From Treponema sp. UBA6367 (GTDB lineage Bacteria; Spirochaetota; Spirochaetia; Treponematales; Treponemataceae), in the NCBI GenBank assembly GCA_002437725.1, contig DJRF01000019.1, forward strand, positions 1 to 64,000: a stretch of 64,000 nucleotides of DNA, read 5' to 3'. The position numbers were made by a program, and so were the translations under genes. The notes beneath the pieces were generated by a model, which saw only the letters and a program-made list of their open reading frames with translations, did not search any database and was not told where the DNA came from. Shown here piece by piece: positions 1 through 7,874 of this stretch; the first letter of the stretch is position 1; each line of letters begins with the position of its first letter.

Positions 1-91
1 TTTCCTTTTCTGTTGCAAGGAAGAACAGTATTAAGACTGCCAAGGGAATTGCTGTTATTATGAGTCTTTTTATTTTTTCCAGTCTTTTCAA
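1..91 (-). CDS. Partial gene: N-terminus of a small membrane or secreted protein
   Basis: Only the first 30 or so codons lie in the window; the gene runs off the left edge. A TTG start at 91-89 gives MKRLEKIKRL followed by a hydrophobic stretch (IITAIPLAVLILFFLA), a typical signal peptide or membrane anchor with a positively charged start. The TTG overlaps the TGA stop of the preceding gene (TTGA), the same kind of stop/start overlap that joins the next genes in this train, which supports both the start and translational coupling. Function cannot be given. The reading relies on frame, charge pattern and overlap, not on a recognised family. Confidence 0.55.
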   Translation of the reverse strand, partial: MKRLEKIKRLIITAIPLAVLILFFLATEKE

Positions 92-549
92 TTTTTATTC
101 TCCACTGTTTCAAGTTTTATATCTTCTGGCATATTCCAACATTCGTTTTCTTTATCAAGCACAAGCCTGTCCCCAATGTTGTACTTGTCGTAAATTTCTT
201 TGGAAACTTTGTGATTTCTTTTTTGAATAATTTTATGGGAATAATTTCTGTTTCCGTTTTTGTCTATTTTGAATATTGAAATATTCCTGACAGTTTTTAG
301 GTAGTAAAAAGTTTCCTCTGGAGATTCTGTAAAGTTGATATAACTGATACCACCTAGAATTGCAAAAGCCCCTTTTTCTGCTGGTTTTACTTTTGTATAT
401 TTGTTCTTGATGGTCATATAATTTGAATATACTGTTTCCGTCTTGTGTTCATTGCTAAGTAGAAAAAATATAAATGGACTCAAAATAAGCAATGAGATAA
501 AGGCACATACAGCAATCAAAAAGGCAGTTTCCTTTTCATTTTTCTTCAT
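88..549 (-). CDS. Small membrane-anchored protein of unknown function
   Basis: 153 residues with one strong N-terminal membrane segment (about residues 9-31, rich in Leu/Ile/Phe) after a lysine-rich start, so the C-terminal about 120 residues should face outside the cytoplasm. The soluble part is Lys/Asn/Glu rich and has no motif I recognise. The start ATG overlaps the stop of the upstream gene by four bases (ATGA), and its own stop overlaps the TTG start of the next gene, so it is an inner gene of a tightly coupled operon running downstream from parA-parB. Small lineage-specific membrane proteins like this are common in integrated plasmids and conjugative elements, but no transfer motif is visible. 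Confidence 0.7.
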   Translation of the reverse strand: MKKNEKETAFLIAVCAFISLLILSPFIFFLLSNEHKTETVYSNYMTIKNKYTKVKPAEKGAFAILGGISYINFTESPEETFYYLKTVRNISIFKIDKNGNRNYSHKIIQKRNHKVSKEIYDKYNIGDRLVLDKENECWNMPEDIKLETVENKN

Positions 550-929
550 TCGTTATTCTCCTTCCCTGAAAGTTCTTCAACGGTAAGAATTGTTGAATAG
601 ATTGTTATTCTTGTTGCTGTGCTGTATACGGCTGTAACGCTTTTCTTGTCTGTAGGCTCATCCACTTGCACGATTGTTGTTTCCGTGTTTCCTTTCCTGA
701 AAGAGACAGTGTTTCTTTTTAGATAGTCATGGCTTTTATAGAGGCTGTTTCTGACATTCCATACTATGTATTCTTCCGAATCAGTTTTTATGATATATCT
801 GCTGTCCCAGTCCGTCGCTTTGACTGTTTTGACGTTGTCGTAGTTTCCATATTGCACTGGCACTGAATCGCATGAGAAAAATGACATTGGAATTATAAAA
901 AGCAGTAATGTTAGGGATTTATTTTTCAT
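546..929 (-). CDS. Putative lipoprotein
   Basis: 127 residues. The N-terminus MKNKSLTLLLFIIPMSFFSC has a short charged start, a hydrophobic core and a lipobox-like end (SFFSC) with Cys at residue 20, so it is probably lipidated and membrane-attached after signal peptidase II cleavage. Spirochaete lipoboxes are looser than those of E. coli, and SFFSC fits that. The mature part has many Thr/Ser/Val residues and no recognised domain. It overlaps both neighbours by four bases (ATGA on each side), placing it in the same transcript as the small membrane proteins around it. Function unknown. Confidence 0.7.
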   Translation of the reverse strand: MKNKSLTLLLFIIPMSFFSCDSVPVQYGNYDNVKTVKATDWDSRYIIKTDSEEYIVWNVRNSLYKSHDYLKRNTVSFRKGNTETTIVQVDEPTDKKSVTAVYSTATRITIYSTILTVEELSGKENNE

Positions 930-1498
930 AGCTTGCAGCTCCTAATTTCTCGGATATGTTCAATTATTTGCAGCGCAATGCAGGCAAGAGTTACCAGAAT
1001 AAAGGAAATTAACAGCAGTAGATTTTCTCCATTGGTGACCATAACTGAGATATTTAGAATTAGAAAAAGAACTGTAAGGGCAAGCTTTATGGCTGTAAAA
1101 ATTGCGGTTCTTTTTGTTTTTTGGGTAGGGATTCTTTTTATTTCTTTCATTTTTGGCTGTTTCTCCTGATTCAAGCTATCTTTTCTGTTTTTCAAGTTCT
1201 TTGAGCACGGTTTTTCTTGTATTGAATTTCCATCTTTTTCATTCTGCATTCTCTCGATTTCCTCCAGGTCTATGCCGTTATTGTTTATGAGAATCTGGGG
1301 CATTTTTCGCTTCCTTCTTTTTTTACGCTTGGCTATTTCAGAAATAATGTCCGCAACCACAAATGCGTTGAATAAAAAAGAATATGCTATGAAACTTTCA
1401 GTATCTGCGCCTGTTATGTATAATCCGACAGCGATAACCGTAAGTATGATTGAAATGGTCAGTTTGATTGCTGCAAGAATCATTTTTTTCCTTTTCAT
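926..1498 (-). CDS. Membrane protein with an internally duplicated two-helix unit
   Basis: 190 residues made of two similar halves joined by a charged, Lys/Glu/Asn-rich linker (about residues 56-128). Each half starts with basic residues and an (A/T)AIKL motif, followed by two membrane segments and a basic end: residues 1-60 and about 128-190. The first half reads LAAIKLTISIILTVIAVGLY and the second FTAIKLALTVLFLILNISV, so the gene probably arose by tandem duplication and fusion. Four membrane segments would leave the charged linker in the cytoplasm. It overlaps the small gene before it and the lipoprotein gene after it by four bases each. No named family recognised. Confidence 0.65.
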   Translation of the reverse strand: MKRKKMILAAIKLTISIILTVIAVGLYITGADTESFIAYSFLFNAFVVADIISEIAKRKKRRKRKMPQILINNNGIDLEEIERMQNEKDGNSIQEKPCSKNLKNRKDSLNQEKQPKMKEIKRIPTQKTKRTAIFTAIKLALTVLFLILNISVMVTNGENLLLLISFILVTLACIALQIIEHIREIRSCKL

Positions 1499-1629
1499 TC
1501 CTTGTTCTCCTCAAACAGGTTCAGCTGTTCTTCTTTTTTTCTTGCCGCTCTCATCTCGGCTACAATATCTGCAAACTGTCCTGCGGTCATTTTGTTGTTG
1601 TATTCCTTGCATTGTCGCTCTGGCGGCAT
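1495..1629 (-). CDS. Very small coupled ORF (44 aa), possibly half of a frameshifted gene
   Basis: ATG at 1629 opens a 44-residue frame ending in the acidic, coding-like tail KKEEQLNLFEENKE; its TGA overlaps the ATG of the next gene (ATGA), exactly as the larger genes in this operon do. It overlaps the preceding 49-residue frame by 43 bases in another phase, which is more than usual. Two readings are open: two genuine mini-genes, or one gene of about 80 codons split by an indel near 1590-1630. The amphipathic sequence CKEYNNKMTAGQFADIVAEMRAA looks like real protein. Function unknown. Confidence 0.45.
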   Translation of the reverse strand: MPPERQCKEYNNKMTAGQFADIVAEMRAARKKEEQLNLFEENKE

Positions 1630-1736
1630 TTTTCCAGATAGAATTCTGTCAACTCATATCGTTCCTTGGCATCGACAAACATAACCTGGTAAACTGCCAG
1701 AAGAAATTCTTTTATTGAATTGAAGGCCTTTATCAT
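1587..1736 (-). CDS. Very small coupled ORF (49 aa)
   Basis: ATG at 1736 overlaps the TGA stop of the gene before it (ATGA), matching the coupling pattern of the whole train. The 49-residue product starts MIKAFNSIKEFLLAVYQVMF and continues with an amphipathic ELTEFYLEKCRQ helix; its last ten residues (DNARNTTTK) look less natural and lie in the region overlapped by the next frame, so the gene may originally have continued into that frame. Function unknown; called on overlap and sequence character only. Confidence 0.45.
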   Translation of the reverse strand: MIKAFNSIKEFLLAVYQVMFVDAKERYELTEFYLEKCRQSDNARNTTTK

Positions 1737-2131
1737 TTGTTCTCTCCTTCTGAAATATCATTAGAGCCTGAAAGTTTTCTTATCTCATAGTCTGAAGCAC
1801 GGATTATTGTTCCATCATCAGCAGTGAACTCTATTGAGCCGTCCGTTTTTGTCTTGAAGCCAGAAGTTTTGAATGATTTTTCATTAACGGTGATTTCATA
1901 ACAGTTTTTTTCATCAGAAGATTTATCATGGGGTTTACATAACAACAAAAATGGACAAATTAGCACAGCAAAGGATATTCCTGCTATAAGAAAATCAAAA
2001 AATTGTTCAAAGAAAAATTCTTTGCTTCTATTGCATACAAAAACTACTATGATATAGTTTATAATCCATGATGCAGTTGCTATAAGAACCAAAATAATTA
2101 AAATTCTGATGATGGAATTTAAATCTGCCAT
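1733..2131 (-). CDS. Small membrane protein with soluble C-terminal domain
   Basis: 132 residues: two hydrophobic segments (about residues 7-32 and 45-66) and a soluble tail of about 65 residues containing a beta-rich stretch (FTADDGTIIRASDYEIRKLSG). The ATG lies inside the end of the ParB-like gene (13-base overlap), so it is translated from the par transcript. Nothing in it suggests an enzyme; a link to partition is only positional. Confidence 0.65.
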   Translation of the reverse strand: MADLNSIIRILIILVLIATASWIINYIIVVFVCNRSKEFFFEQFFDFLIAGISFAVLICPFLLLCKPHDKSSDEKNCYEITVNEKSFKTSGFKTKTDGSIEFTADDGTIIRASDYEIRKLSGSNDISEGENK

Positions 2132-3270
2132 GGTCGCTCATCTCCATCAAATACATCATCAAAATCAGAAATATCTGAGTCATCATTTTCTGAATCAGAC
2201 TGTTCTTCTTCCTGATTCTGCTCGTCGTCCAGACTGAAAGCCCTGTAGATTCTTGCCGTGGAGAAATCTGCAAAATGGCTGTCATTGCGGATTTCCTCGG
2301 CAGATTTTCCGCTCTCAATTTCAGACAGAATGAAGTCGTAGATTTCATAAGCAAGCTCGCTGCCTTTTTTCAGCCCGGCTTCGTAAGCGGCTTTGCGTTC
2401 CCTTGTACGCTCGGAATCCTGTTCAGGAGAAAGCCTGTATGACGGACGCTCGATTCCGTCCGAATGGTTGAAGTTCAGTCCGGTGGGCGTTCCCTCGTTT
2501 GTGGAGAGAGATTCGGAAATGTCGTCGTCGGAAGATTTCTTCTTTGACGCCTTGCGTGATTTTTTCTCAGCTTTGATTTCCTTGCAGATGTCCTTTACTG
2601 TTGCTTCGCCTGATTCAATTCTTTCCAGCTGCTCATCAGTCGCCTCTTCGTCAACGGTTTCCTGCTCGACGATTTCGTTGTAAATCTGATTCGGGGAAGC
2701 CTCTCCGTTCTCGATTCTTTCAATCTGCTCGTCGCTCGCCATGTTGTTCACTTTGTTCGCGCGCTCGACTGTTTTTTCAGACACTCCAAGTTCTTTTCCT
2801 ATAGCCTCGTTCTTGTTTCCCTCGATGCTCTGGATATAGTCGCTTCCCATAAGCTCCTGGATATTTTTCAAAAGGTCTATTCCGCTAAGGTTTCTTCTGT
2901 CGGTCTGCAGGTGGAGCGCATAGCGGTGAGCCTCATCGAAAGTCGCGAATGTATGCTTGAAGTACGGAATCATAGTTATTCCGGCCATTTTGCAGGCGGC
3001 GACTCTTGTGTATCCGTCTATCAGATAGTTGTGCTCAGTTCCACCATCGTCTTTTGTCACCCAGATATGGACAGGCTGGCTTGAGTCGAATTTGTTTTTC
3101 TCCATGTCTTTTGCAATGCGGTCGAGAAGAGCCTTGTCTATAGAGAACAGATTCTTGAATTTTTCATGCTCCTCGATTTTTTCGATAAGGATGTTCTCGG
3201 ACAGTTTAAGTCCGTTGTTTGCGAACGGCAGATTTTTTCCTGCGGTTATTATGTTAAGCGTCTTTGCCAT
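2119..3270 (-). CDS. ParB-like DNA-binding partition protein
   Basis: 383 residues from the ATG at 3270, preferred over an in-frame ATG at 3306 because an AAGGAG site sits 13 bases upstream of it and because the earlier start would add MPALPTRS with no homology and run over the intergenic palindrome. Residues about 20-125 form a ParB/Srx-type domain; the signature at 85-92 is DGYTRVAA in place of the usual G(E)RR loop, as in divergent plasmid-type ParB proteins. A helix-turn-helix follows at about 154-173 (NEAIGKELGVSEKTVERANK). Residues 178-195 and 211-225 repeat the motif DEQ(I/L)ERIE(N/S)GEA. The C-terminus is Asp/Glu/Ser rich. It lies directly after parA and should bind a centromere-like site to position DNA, possibly hydrolysing CTP as family members do. 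Confidence 0.8.
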   Translation of the reverse strand: MAKTLNIITAGKNLPFANNGLKLSENILIEKIEEHEKFKNLFSIDKALLDRIAKDMEKNKFDSSQPVHIWVTKDDGGTEHNYLIDGYTRVAACKMAGITMIPYFKHTFATFDEAHRYALHLQTDRRNLSGIDLLKNIQELMGSDYIQSIEGNKNEAIGKELGVSEKTVERANKVNNMASDEQIERIENGEASPNQIYNEIVEQETVDEEATDEQLERIESGEATVKDICKEIKAEKKSRKASKKKSSDDDISESLSTNEGTPTGLNFNHSDGIERPSYRLSPEQDSERTRERKAAYEAGLKKGSELAYEIYDFILSEIESGKSAEEIRNDSHFADFSTARIYRAFSLDDEQNQEEEQSDSENDDSDISDFDDVFDGDERPWQI

Positions 3271-3299
3271 AGTTTTTATCACACTCCTTGTAGGAAGAG

Positions 3300-3313
3300 C
3301 CGGCACGTGCCGG
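3300..3313. promoter_or_regulatory. 14-bp perfect palindrome between parA and parB
   Basis: CCGGCACGTGCCGG is a perfect palindrome in otherwise AT-rich DNA, placed right after the parA stop codon and 30 bases before the parB start. It lacks a following T-run, so it is not a clear terminator. Its position between the par genes fits a parS/operator-type site for the ParB-like protein, but this is inference. Confidence 0.5.
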
Positions 3314-4087
3314 TCAGAATATTTCTGCTTCAGCGCTGTTCTCTGCGAGCATATTCACAAGCTTGTTTATTTCCACGGCGAGTCTTCTTGTGCCGACAAT
3401 CCTGCTTTTCGTGCTGACTTTCTCGTTTGTCTGAACATACTTGTCAGCGGCGGAAGTCTGCGGAATGTGGACATCGAGAATGTTCTGGAATTCGCTCTCG
3501 AACACTTCCACGAACTGGGACTGCGTTGATGTCGGAAAAACAGACATTCTTTCCTGCCAGTGAGAGTAAAGCAGAAACCATTTTTCGGCCTGCTGCGGAC
3601 AGTCGTCGTAGATTTGACGCTGGAGAAATTTTGTTGTCGTAAGATTGAAGGATGTGAATTCTAGCGGAGTGAGGATTATGTCGGCTGCAATCAGCGCGTT
3701 TATGACGATGTTGTCATAATTCGGAGCGGTGTCAATCACGACATAGTCATAGCCGTTGTCCCGGAGAGTTTTCTGAAGCTCGTTGTAGCCGATTCCTCTA
3801 AGCTTGTGAATGTTCAGGTGGCTGGGAATGATGTCGATGTTCTCGACTCGTGATTGAACAGCGTAGTTCTTTATGCTGTTGTGGCTGAGGCTTTCAAAGA
3901 CATTGCACCGCTCGATAGTCTCCGCTATGTTCTCGATTCCTGCCGTGAAGTACATTGTGCCGGAGTTGTTCGGGTCGAGGTCGAAATAAAGAACCTTGAA
4001 TCCTCTTGCGGCGAGGTTTGTCGCCGTCAGAATTGAGTCGGTTGTCTTTCCGACTCCGCCTTTCATGCTTGAGTACGTTATTACCAT
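3314..4087 (-). CDS. parA: ParA-family partition ATPase
   Basis: 257 residues with the deviant Walker A of the ParA/MinD family, KGGVGKTT at residues 9-16 with both signature lysines, the A' motif FDLDPNNSGT at 35-44, and Walker B VVIDTAP near residue 117. It starts directly at the P-loop without an N-terminal helix-turn-helix, so it is the short (type Ib-like or chromosomal-like) form and would not autoregulate by its own DNA-binding domain. An AAGGA site lies seven bases before the ATG. It is first in an operon with the ParB-like gene and small membrane proteins, and an imperfect palindrome at 4101-4125 sits just upstream. A role in segregating an integrated element or plasmid is likely; no replication gene is seen here. 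Confidence 0.88.
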   Translation of the reverse strand: MVITYSSMKGGVGKTTDSILTATNLAARGFKVLYFDLDPNNSGTMYFTAGIENIAETIERCNVFESLSHNSIKNYAVQSRVENIDIIPSHLNIHKLRGIGYNELQKTLRDNGYDYVVIDTAPNYDNIVINALIAADIILTPLEFTSFNLTTTKFLQRQIYDDCPQQAEKWFLLYSHWQERMSVFPTSTQSQFVEVFESEFQNILDVHIPQTSAADKYVQTNEKVSTKSRIVGTRRLAVEINKLVNMLAENSAEAEIF

Positions 4088-4100
4088 ATTATTTCCTTCC

Positions 4101-4125
4101 GTTGAAACTCTTTCGAAAGTTCAAC
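4101..4125. promoter_or_regulatory. Imperfect palindrome upstream of parA, candidate par operator
   Basis: Arms GTTGAA and TTCAAC flank a central perfect CTTTCGAAAG palindrome, with a three-base insertion in the left arm. It lies 14 bases upstream of the parA start, overlapping where a repressor would block transcription. The short ParA lacks a DNA-binding domain, so the ParB-like protein is the likely ligand. Confidence 0.45.
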
Positions 4126-4181
4126 TGTGTTCTGCCCGCCCATGAGGTTTTTTAGTTGCTCTTCCGAAAGAGAAAAAATTC

Positions 4182-4247
4182 TAGGCAAAAGCCTAAGCCC
4201 AAAACCGGGAGTTGAACCCGTAAATTCACCGGCTGAATGAAATGGGC
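4182..4247. other. Hairpin cluster with a tRNA-like T-arm, possible integration remnant
   Basis: Three nested structures are packed here. Outer arms GCCCA (4197-4201) and TGGGC (4243-4247) enclose two hairpins: CGGG-loop-CCCG (4206-4220) and ATTCA-loop-TGAAT (4224-4238). On the minus strand the first hairpin reads as a tRNA T-arm (CGGG TTCAACT CCCG). A third hairpin, TAGGC-AAAA-GCCTA, is at 4182-4195. There is no D-arm or anticodon arm, so this is not an intact tRNA; it may be a tRNA 3'-end relic such as element integration leaves behind, or a structured RNA upstream of parA. Confidence 0.35.
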
Positions 4248-4524
4248 AAAAAAAAACAAGAAAACAACCTGAATCTGCCTGAAAGAGGGTGTCTTCTTGT
4301 TCAAAATTGAGAAAAAAGATATAGAAGCAAGCAGATTCCAAGATAAAGCTGCGCTTCACATAGAAATGCTGCTTAAATATCTTGTTTCAACTTGATATTA
4401 CAATCTACCAAAATATAATTTTGAACGGATAAAAAATCACCCAGTTTTCATTATTATAACAGTAATCTTTACTATTGTTTCAGTTATTGAAGTTTCTTTT
4501 AGAGTTCGTACATTTGGACAAGAT

Positions 4525-4905
4525 TTGGTTCCTCATGATTCATACAAGTTTATAACTGAAATTGAAAAAGATTATGTTTTGAGAAGTGTTTATAATCAAA
4601 TTCTTGCGGAGAATAAAGAGTTAAAATTTAATATTGAAGAAAAAGGCGTACAGATGGTTAATTCTGTTGAATTGGCAAATGCTATTTCTGATTGGAAAAA
4701 AGAATATAATTCCCTAAAAAAAGAAAGAGATGGTTTTGAACGAGAGTTGAATAATTGTATAAATCTTTCGAGAGGAGTTTTAGGAGCTGATGAAACTTTA
4801 TATAAATTAAAAAAGGAAGAACTATTAAGAAAGATAAGTGTTCGTGATGAACAAATTTCCTCCCTCTTAAATTCTTTTGAAAGTATTCAAACTTCTGTAA
4901 AATAG
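4525..4905 (+). CDS. Coiled-coil protein, 5' part of the gene damaged
   Basis: From a weak TTG at 4525 the product is 126 residues, mostly Lys/Glu coiled coil (about residues 35-125). The same frame stays open upstream to a TGA at 4393-4395 and encodes a convincing membrane segment just before the TTG (PVFIIITVIFTIVSVIEVSF, about 4441-4500), but that extension has no ATG, GTG or TTG start. Before the TGA the frame again looks coding, from a TTG at 4297 that has a GAGGGTG site. The gene was probably a single membrane-anchored coiled-coil protein from about 4297 to 4905 now broken by the in-frame TGA. Nothing is known of its function. Confidence 0.5.
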   Translation: MVPHDSYKFITEIEKDYVLRSVYNQILAENKELKFNIEEKGVQMVNSVELANAISDWKKEYNSLKKERDGFERELNNCINLSRGVLGADETLYKLKKEELLRKISVRDEQISSLLNSFESIQTSVK

Positions 4906-4910
4906 TAATT

Positions 4911-7589
4911 TTATCTTCCGCTTAATATTCTTTCTGCAGTTCCAAAAATTGTATCTTCCTTCAGGCTTGCTCCGGCTTCAAGAAATAGGGGAAGAAATAT
5001 GTTTATATTATTTTGAACATCTAAATATTTTTGCGGATTCCTCCAAATTTCATTTTGCAGCATTAGCAAGAAATAGACCAGCCAAGTCATGTTTATTTCT
5101 TTTTTATGCATATATTCCGAGGCAATATTTTTATTGTCTTTTAAGAACCATTCCAAGCAGTTCCATGCTTTAAAATAAATTGCCCGGCGTATAAAATTAT
5201 TTGGAAGAAATAGCATATTTCCATTTGGCAACGTAAAATCAGGTGATTTTCCAATTTCTTGCCGTAAGTTTGCCCCTGCGGAAACTAATAATTTGCAGGT
5301 TTTAACATCGTCCCATTCACACGCATAAAGCAATGCGGTGCAGCCCTGATTATTTGCAATCGGGTCGCGCATACTGAAGTTGATAAATCCGTCAACATTT
5401 GAAGTTCTTTCTATATATAAGTCAACGATTTCATCTGTTTTCTTTTTTATTTCTTCTTTGCGTTTGTCTCGGATTTCTTTTGGAACTGCATTTTTCAGGT
5501 TTTTGGAAATTTTCATAATGAATGAAATATCAGAGTCGTGAGAACTTTCTTTTTCTGATTCTGACAGTCCGGGTTCAAACAAGTTTTTATAGTTTATATT
5601 TCCTATATTTAGCTTTTTTGCATATTCAACTGGATTATTGAAAAGATATTTTGTCATGAGTGCGAAATATAGCGGTGAAAGTTCGTCTGCTGATATTATA
5701 AAGTCGTCTGGAATTTTTTCTGTGCTAAACATTTTATCCAAAAAACGCTTGTTAAGGTCTAAATCCAAAGATTGAATTACGGTTTGCAATGGCGATATTT
5801 TTTGTCTGTTTGTCCGCGTGAATAAAGCTTTCTTGTCGGTCTTTTCAAGAATTTGCAAAACAAGAGGCTTTATTTTTTCTTTGTCGTTTCCTCTTAAATA
5901 TTGAGTTACAATTTCATGAATCGGGTAGCAGTTGTTTGTGCTTGGAATGTTTAGATTTAGCGAAGGATATTTTGATTTATCCAAGTACAATTCAACAATG
6001 TCAAAATAGCCTTGGAATATTGCGTTTGAAATTGGAGTGTATGCAACATTATGCGTTGTTGGGAGAATGTTGTTTATTTTTCCGTCTGTGATTTTTAGCA
6101 GAGTTTCTCTTGATTTTAAGACTTTCTCATTTTCTGGCGTGTCTGTTGTTTCAATTCCAGAAGCCCTGAATAAATCTTCTTTCTGGATATTTCTTGCACA
6201 TTCACTTGCTGGAGAAAAGCAGTTCCAGAAATTTTGAAAGCAGTGGTAATACAAATTGTAAGCGTCGTTCATGTCATTTAGCAGAAGGTCGAATGCCAAG
6301 CCAAAATCGTAAAAATTTTTTGTTGTCTTGTCTAAAGGCGTTTTTGTGTCTGAATTGTTGTCGGAAGTTTTTTGCAGTCTTGTCCGGGCTTTTGCAGGAT
6401 TTTGCTTCATGTCAAGATAAACAGAAACAGCTATTGCTTCATGTATAAACTGTTCGGCACTTTTTCCCATAAAATACTTGCCGTTTTCAAAAGCCAGCCC
6501 ATACCATTTAACAGCATTTTCCAGATGTGCAAGACTTCCTGAGTCCAAATATTTGCACACATAATCTTTTGCGCAGAACCATTTTTCCCAAAAGAAAAAT
6601 GAATGTGGCAGCTCATTTCTAAGCTCATTTATGTTGTTTTGAAAAATTCTTAAGTTTTTTCGGCAGTTTTTATTCAGCAGACTGTCAAAATATAAAGCTT
6701 TTTCTTTAATGTCTTCAAGATTTTGCATATCCACATTTTCATTTATAAATTTTATTGCGCCTTTAATAATATTTTCTGTATCATTCTTTTGATGATTTTT
6801 ACAGAATAACTCAAGTTTTTGCAAATCTGACTTTTTAAACGACAACCATTCTATTGCATTTTTGAAATTCAAATAGAAATAAAGATTCAAAAAGATGAAT
6901 GAAAATCTTTTGTCCTTTTTATGAATTGCTTTTAAAAACGGATAAAAAATTTTCCATGTGGGATTTGTATTTTCTTTTTTGCATTTTTGCAAAGCTTTTC
7001 GGACGTTCAGCAAAGAATCGGATTCATTGTCGTTTATATTTTCAGCAAGTTCATTGTAAATCTGTTCATATTTTAAGTTATGTTCTGTTATGAATCCATT
7101 TATAACTTCGGCAAATGTCGTATTGCTTACAGACTTTATATATTCGATAAAGTAAGGTGTCGGTTGTATTAAAAGGTGACCATAAATAATTTTCTTGGAA
7201 AGATTGTTCTGTGTGTTTTCAAAAGGTCCAGTTCTGCAAATTTGAATTATAAATGACCAGATAATGTGTGAATAAAAATGGTGAAAATTACTGAGTTCAA
7301 CTTCTTCAAAATATTTTCCGTCAAGCGAATTTTTTCTTTCTGTCTTATGAAGCGGAATTTCAAATTCTTTTTCCAGCTCGGAGAAAAACTGGTAAATTCT
7401 TTGGAACAATGAATTCTTGTTTGTGTATCGGAATTTTAAATAAGAACCTTTTTCCTTGTAGGCATCGTTGAGTTCAGAATCTGTTACAAATCCTTTTTGT
7501 ATTAATGCGTCTTTTCCGCAGAGTTCAACTGCAAAATGAGTCAATTGGCTTAACGTAACATTTCCATAAATGATTTTTTGCTGCTCCAT
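4911..7589 (-). CDS. Large ankyrin-repeat-like protein of unknown function
   Basis: 892 residues, no signal peptide or membrane segment, so presumably cytoplasmic. The N-terminal about 480 residues are helical and unrecognised. Ankyrin-type units occur in the C-terminal half: around residue 500 (YTPISNAIFQGYFDIVELYL, then a PIHEIV turn) and around 730-750 (GCTALLYACEWDDVKTCKLLV followed by SAGANL), with weaker units between. Ankyrin arrays usually bind partner proteins; here no enzymatic motif accompanies them. It stands alone, convergent with the coiled-coil gene before it and divergent from the small genes after it. Codon use and AT content resemble the accessory genes around it. Confidence 0.7.
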   Translation of the reverse strand: MEQQKIIYGNVTLSQLTHFAVELCGKDALIQKGFVTDSELNDAYKEKGSYLKFRYTNKNSLFQRIYQFFSELEKEFEIPLHKTERKNSLDGKYFEEVELSNFHHFYSHIIWSFIIQICRTGPFENTQNNLSKKIIYGHLLIQPTPYFIEYIKSVSNTTFAEVINGFITEHNLKYEQIYNELAENINDNESDSLLNVRKALQKCKKENTNPTWKIFYPFLKAIHKKDKRFSFIFLNLYFYLNFKNAIEWLSFKKSDLQKLELFCKNHQKNDTENIIKGAIKFINENVDMQNLEDIKEKALYFDSLLNKNCRKNLRIFQNNINELRNELPHSFFFWEKWFCAKDYVCKYLDSGSLAHLENAVKWYGLAFENGKYFMGKSAEQFIHEAIAVSVYLDMKQNPAKARTRLQKTSDNNSDTKTPLDKTTKNFYDFGLAFDLLLNDMNDAYNLYYHCFQNFWNCFSPASECARNIQKEDLFRASGIETTDTPENEKVLKSRETLLKITDGKINNILPTTHNVAYTPISNAIFQGYFDIVELYLDKSKYPSLNLNIPSTNNCYPIHEIVTQYLRGNDKEKIKPLVLQILEKTDKKALFTRTNRQKISPLQTVIQSLDLDLNKRFLDKMFSTEKIPDDFIISADELSPLYFALMTKYLFNNPVEYAKKLNIGNINYKNLFEPGLSESEKESSHDSDISFIMKISKNLKNAVPKEIRDKRKEEIKKKTDEIVDLYIERTSNVDGFINFSMRDPIANNQGCTALLYACEWDDVKTCKLLVSAGANLRQEIGKSPDFTLPNGNMLFLPNNFIRRAIYFKAWNCLEWFLKDNKNIASEYMHKKEINMTWLVYFLLMLQNEIWRNPQKYLDVQNNINIFLPLFLEAGASLKEDTIFGTAERILSGR

Positions 7590-7690
7590 ATTAGAATTAT
7601 AGCATAAAAGCAGACTAAAAAAATATTCCCTTAAAAATGGTGTATAAAAGAAACGGGTTTCATTGTAGTTTTTATATGTCTTTGAAAGAC

Positions 7691-7874
7691 AAAATCAATT
7701 TTTATAGGAGGCATAATAAAAACTTTGCCTAAAGTGGCGTCAAAGTTTTTATTTGCAAGTTTGCGTTGCAAACTTTATTATCAATTGCAATTTCTCACTA
7801 TGTTGCGAAAATTGCGTCAAAAAGTCAAATCGAAAGTTGAAATTTTCTCATTGACTTTTTATAGGAGGCCTAAT
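7691..7874 (+). repeat. Leader of tandem hairpins between two copies of a ribosome-binding sequence
   Basis: A TTTTTATAGGAGGC(A/C)TAAT sequence occurs at about 7699-7716 and again at 7856-7874, the second serving the gene at 7875. Between them lie four inverted repeats in a row: AAAACTTTG/CAAAGTTTT (7719-7749), AAGTTTGC/GCAAACTT (7758-7774), GCAATTT/AAATTGC (7787-7814) and AAAAAGTCAA/TTGACTTTTT (7819-7860). The last hairpin ends directly at the Shine-Dalgarno site. A structured 5' leader or a small mobile repeat that duplicated the ribosome-binding region are both possible. Confidence 0.55.

Noticed and set aside
4197..4247. Intact tRNA gene
   Set aside because: A T-arm and an outer stem are visible but there is no D-arm or anticodon arm.
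4081..4359. 92-residue reading frame upstream of parA on the minus strand
   Set aside because: It crosses the hairpin cluster, has a Phe/Cys-rich non-natural first half and overlaps the parA start; only its last 30 residues look protein-like.
7725..7874. Longer start for the small protein at 7875
   Set aside because: It would translate the hairpin leader and ignore the AGGAGG site six bases before the ATG at 7875.
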